Below, one piece after another: positions 60,998-64,000 of a stretch of 64,000 nt of DNA. The notes beneath the pieces were generated by a model. The model had not been told where the DNA came from and did no database searches. It worked only from the letters and a program-made list of their open reading frames with translations. This DNA is from Legionella sp. (GTDB lineage: Bacteria > Pseudomonadota > Gammaproteobacteria > Legionellales > Legionellaceae), in NCBI GenBank assembly GCA_031291115.1, contig JARLJQ010000008.1, forward strand, positions 1 through 64,000. Reading direction: 5' to 3'. Made by a program: the position numbers and the translations under genes. Position 1 is the first letter of the stretch, and every line of letters begins with the position of its first letter.

Positions 60998-63688
60998 ATG
61001 ACCGCACCTTTAATTCTTATCGATGGTTCATCTTATTTCTTTCGTGCATTTCATGCGCTGCCGCCACTGACTAACTCTAAGGGGCAACCCACTGGAGCAG
61101 TCTATGGTGTCGCGAATATGATTAAAAAGCTCATTAAAGACTATAAACCTGTAGAGTTGGCCGTAGTTTTTGATGCGAAAGGCAAAACATTCCGCGATGA
61201 ATGGTATCCAGAATATAAAGCGCACAGACCACCAATGCCACAAGAGCTGAGCTCGCAATTCCAACCTTTAATCCAATTATTAGAAGCAATGGGGTTTCCC
61301 TTGCTGATTGTTGAAGGAGTTGAGGCAGACGATGTTATTGGCACTTTAGCAAGAAAAGCTACGGAACAAGGCATCCCGGTGGTTGTTTCGACTGGCGATA
61401 AGGACCTGGCACAACTGGTCAATGAACATGTAACGCTCATTAATACAATGAGCAATTACAGCATGGACATTGAAGGCGTCAAAGAGAAATTTGGTGTGAC
61501 TCCTGAGCAAATTATTGATTATTTAACATTGGTTGGCGATACTTCCGACAACATACCCGGTGTAACCAAATGCGGACCAAAAACTGCCGTTAAATGGCTG
61601 TCAGAGTATAAAACTCTGGATAATTTATTAGACAATGCGCACAGCATCACGGGTAAAATTGGTGAGTATTTGCGCGCCAGTATGCCACAGCTGCCTTTAT
61701 CCAAAAAATTAGTCACCATTAAAACCGATTTAGAGCTGCCTTTAGACTTACACGAACTCAAGCCAAACGCAGTGGATAAAGAGCAATTAATTACCCTGGT
61801 TCGCGAGCTGGAATTTAAAAATTGGTTGAAGGAGTTATTAGAGCAGGACGAAACCACGGCCGAAACGCCCGCCGAACCAACGGCCACTAATTCTGCTTAT
61901 GAACTGGTAACAACACATCGGCAATTAAATGATTGGCTGAATCAATTGGAGCAATGCAACTCATTCTGCATTGATACTGAAACCACAAGTCTTGATATCA
62001 TGCAGGCAGAAATTGTGGGTATTTCACTAGCCATTGAAGAACATAAAGCGGCTTATATCCCCTTGGCTCATACTGATGATACGCCGCAATTAAATCGTGA
62101 TGAAGTATTAACGGATTTAAAACCTATTTTAGAAAATCCAGCGATTAAGAAAATCGGTCAAAACATTAAATACGATTATTCCGTATTAAAAAATCACGGC
62201 ATTAGCTTACAAGGCGTTGCCTACGACACCATGCTGGAGTCTTACATACTCAATAGCAGTGCCAATCGCCATGATATGGATACTTTATCTTTAAAGTATT
62301 TAGGACATAAAACGATTACCTTTGAAGAAGTGGCAGGTAAAGGCGCGAAGCAACTGCGTTTTGATCAGATTCCGGTGGATAAAGCTGGTATTTATGCTGC
62401 CGAAGATGCGGATATTACCCTGCAATTACACCATAAACTCTTTCCCATGATGGCTGAATCCCTGCAAAAGGTATTTAACGACATCGAGATGCCACTGGTT
62501 CCTGTATTAGCTAATATGGAATTACTTGGTGTGTTAATTGATCCCGTGACGTTGCAAAAGCATGGCGCTCGTTTAAAAGATCGGATTAAGACCTTGGAAG
62601 AAGAAGCACTGCAATTGGCCGGTAGAGCATTTAATTTGAACTCGCCCAAACAATTACAAGAAATTCTTTTTGACGAACAAAAGCTTCCTGTACTGAGCAA
62701 GACGCCTAAAGGACAACCCTCTACTGCGGAGTCTGTATTACAAGAGTTAGCTTTTGATTATCGAATTGCTGCAGTGATTCTTGAATACCGAAGTTTAACA
62801 AAGCTTGTGTCTACTTATATTGATGCTCTGCCTAAAAAAATTAACCCGCAAACACATCGCGTGCATACGTCTTATAATCAGGCCGTAGCCGCAACGGGAC
62901 GCTTGTCTTCCAGTGAGCCTAATTTGCAGAACATCCCTATCCGTAGCGAAGAGGGCCGCTTGATTCGTACGGCATTTATTGCCCCACCTGAGCACATTAT
63001 TTTGGCAGCCGACTATTCACAAATTGAATTGCGCATCATGGCGCATTTATCACAAGATGATAATTTGCTCACCGCCTTTGCCAATGGTTGGGATATTCAT
63101 ACAGCAACTGCCGGTGAAATTTTTCAAACCACACGCGAGGAAGTCACGTCAGAGCAACGCCGAAGAGCAAAGGCGGTTAATTTTGGTTTAATTTACGGTA
63201 TGTCAGCCTTTGGTTTGGCAAAACAAATTGGTGTGGAACGTCAAGACGCGCAGCATTACATTGATACGTATTTTCAACGGTATCCAAAAGTATTGGAATA
63301 CATGAATAGAACCCGCCAGCAGGCCCATGAACAAGGCTATGTTGAGACTTTGTTTGGAAGACGACTGTATTTACCTGAAATTAATGCACGTAATATAATG
63401 CGCCAGAAGGCCGCAGAACGCATGGCCATTAATGCACCCATGCAAGGTACTGCCGCAGATATTATTAAAAAGGCTATGCTGGCTATTGCCGACTGGCAAA
63501 ACAGTCAAATTAAACCTCATGCAAGAATGATCATGCAGGTTCATGATGAATTGGTGTTTGAAGTAGCGAAGAACGAGGTGGAATCATGCACGCGGATGAT
63601 TCGCCAAATGATGGAGCACGCGGTAGCGCTTTCAGTTCCCTTGCTTGTTTCTATTGGTACGGGCGCTAATTGGGATGCGGCGCACTAG
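60998..63688 (+). CDS. polA: DNA polymerase I
   Basis: The 896-residue protein has all three domains: the 5'-3' exonuclease (DGSSYFFRAFHALPPL, GVEADDVIGTLA, STGDKDLAQLV), the 3'-5' exonuclease with FCIDTETTSLD (Asp/Glu present, so proofreading is probably intact) and the polymerase domain with LSSSEPNLQNIPIRSEEGR, LAADYSQIELRIMAH, RRRAKAVNFGLIYGM and MIMQVHDELVFEV. It fills gaps and removes RNA primers. It begins 1 base after lpxD. Confidence 0.97.
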   Translation: MTAPLILIDGSSYFFRAFHALPPLTNSKGQPTGAVYGVANMIKKLIKDYKPVELAVVFDAKGKTFRDEWYPEYKAHRPPMPQELSSQFQPLIQLLEAMGFPLLIVEGVEADDVIGTLARKATEQGIPVVVSTGDKDLAQLVNEHVTLINTMSNYSMDIEGVKEKFGVTPEQIIDYLTLVGDTSDNIPGVTKCGPKTAVKWLSEYKTLDNLLDNAHSITGKIGEYLRASMPQLPLSKKLVTIKTDLELPLDLHELKPNAVDKEQLITLVRELEFKNWLKELLEQDETTAETPAEPTATNSAYELVTTHRQLNDWLNQLEQCNSFCIDTETTSLDIMQAEIVGISLAIEEHKAAYIPLAHTDDTPQLNRDEVLTDLKPILENPAIKKIGQNIKYDYSVLKNHGISLQGVAYDTMLESYILNSSANRHDMDTLSLKYLGHKTITFEEVAGKGAKQLRFDQIPVDKAGIYAAEDADITLQLHHKLFPMMAESLQKVFNDIEMPLVPVLANMELLGVLIDPVTLQKHGARLKDRIKTLEEEALQLAGRAFNLNSPKQLQEILFDEQKLPVLSKTPKGQPSTAESVLQELAFDYRIAAVILEYRSLTKLVSTYIDALPKKINPQTHRVHTSYNQAVAATGRLSSSEPNLQNIPIRSEEGRLIRTAFIAPPEHIILAADYSQIELRIMAHLSQDDNLLTAFANGWDIHTATAGEIFQTTREEVTSEQRRRAKAVNFGLIYGMSAFGLAKQIGVERQDAQHYIDTYFQRYPKVLEYMNRTRQQAHEQGYVETLFGRRLYLPEINARNIMRQKAAERMAINAPMQGTAADIIKKAMLAIADWQNSQIKPHARMIMQVHDELVFEVAKNEVESCTRMIRQMMEHAVALSVPLLVSIGTGANWDAAH

Positions 63689-63701
63689 CGCCTTCCCCCA
63701 T

Positions 63702-63784
63702 GTCGTCCAGAGCGCAGCGAAGGACCTCCTGTAAATGGCACGGTGCCATTCTGAAGGGAGGTTCTTCGCCGCGCTCTGGGTGAC
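63702..63784. repeat. Dispersed palindromic repeat, copy E
   Basis: GTCGTCCAGAGCGCAGCGAA and TTCGCCGCGCTCTGGGTGAC form the arms with TGGCACGGTGCCA at the centre. It begins 13 bases after the polA stop. Confidence 0.8.
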
Positions 63785-63856
63785 AGCATTTTCCCTCATT
63801 GTCTTTAAACGCCAACCAATGTATTATATTCGCCCACAAAGACCAATTTAGACCAC

Positions 63857-64000
63857 ATGCCACCCAAATTTAAATCTGATGAAACGGCAAAATCAATCCC
63901 TCAGAAAGTGGTGGGCTGGTTATTTCGCGAACATAATTTATCTCTTAGATTTACAGAATGGCTGCGATTATTGTCCGCAACACTGATTGTAAGAAACAGA
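63857..64000 (+). CDS. Start of a hypothetical gene, cut by the window end
   Basis: The frame from ATG 63857 reads MPPKFKSDETAKSIPQKVVG without a stop and runs off the window after 48 codons. No ribosome site is obvious, and the basic N-terminus gives no family. It could be the first part of a real gene downstream of polA. Confidence 0.45.
   Translation, partial: MPPKFKSDETAKSIPQKVVGWLFREHNLSLRFTEWLRLLSATLIVRNR

Noticed and set aside
1-64000. CRISPR array
   Set aside because: No set of regularly spaced identical short repeats was seen; the Asp-box repeats are coding and the palindromic repeats are dispersed.

Overview
The window looks like a chromosomal segment of a Legionella species, probably not L. 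pneumophila itself. This is inferred from the moderately AT-rich coding style, a FinO-domain protein resembling Legionella RocC next to a tkt-gap-pgk-pyk cluster, an IcmL/DotI-like periplasmic protein, several large Legionella-type orphan proteins that look like Dot/Icm substrates, and housekeeping genes of gammaproteobacterial type. I could not run any database search, so family names rest on motif recognition.

Bases 276-12664 form a mobile genomic island of about 12.4 kb. It is integrated at the 3' end of the tmRNA gene ssrA, and a 21-bp direct repeat marks both ends. From the tmRNA inward it carries a P4-type integrase, an orphan gene, and an AlpA / CHC2 zinc-finger primase / DUF3987 replication-like module with small Cys-rich proteins. 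Next come an Eco47II-like restriction endonuclease and a 5-methylcytosine methyltransferase with its own HTH domain. At the far end is an accessory operon: winged-HTH regulator, AbiEii-like nucleotidyltransferase, calcineurin-like phosphoesterase and a 233-residue orphan. The most interesting signal is just upstream of that operon. There lies a second, eroded unit with the same 17-bp palindromic operator, a frameshifted relic of the HTH gene and a relic of the 3' end of the 233-residue gene, but with an unrelated 260-residue ORF in the middle. This looks like a modular, probably defensive cassette whose core can be exchanged. Integrase-arm-like repeats (GTTACCCC) lie near both island ends, and an ISL3-family transposase remnant lies outside the left end.

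Bases 12650-24520 hold core genes: ssrA, oligopeptidase A, a membrane protein with an acidic C-terminus, the carbon-metabolism cluster tkt-gap-pgk-pyk, rocC, a small membrane protein and dapB. Bases 24564-37708 hold a 791-residue orphan with a C-x5-R phosphatase-like motif, mmsA-mmsB-acs (valine/propionate catabolism and acyl-CoA synthesis), engB, cytochrome c4, dsbA and a 1324-residue orphan with two internal repeats. Bases 37940-41159 encode a two-gene NitT/TauT-type ABC transporter interrupted by a 157-bp palindrome. A strongly structured candidate small RNA with C-rich loops and its own terminator lies at 41274-41384.

Bases 41449-51140 hold an IcmL-like secreted protein, a DUF3592 membrane protein, the glycine cleavage operon gcvT-gcvH-gcvPA-(YciI-like)-gcvPB, kdsB, a histidine phosphatase, two secreted paralogs and a decayed hybrid histidine kinase. 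Bases 51148-64000 hold queE, a small XRE-like regulator, an RMD1/DUF155 membrane protein, a double GNAT acetyltransferase, a KAS II-like synthase, a tandem universal stress protein, a secreted seven-repeat Asp-box protein, an outer-membrane barrel, lpxD, polA and the start of a gene cut by the window edge. An ~82-bp dispersed palindromic repeat (five clear copies) recurs just downstream of stop codons across the core region.
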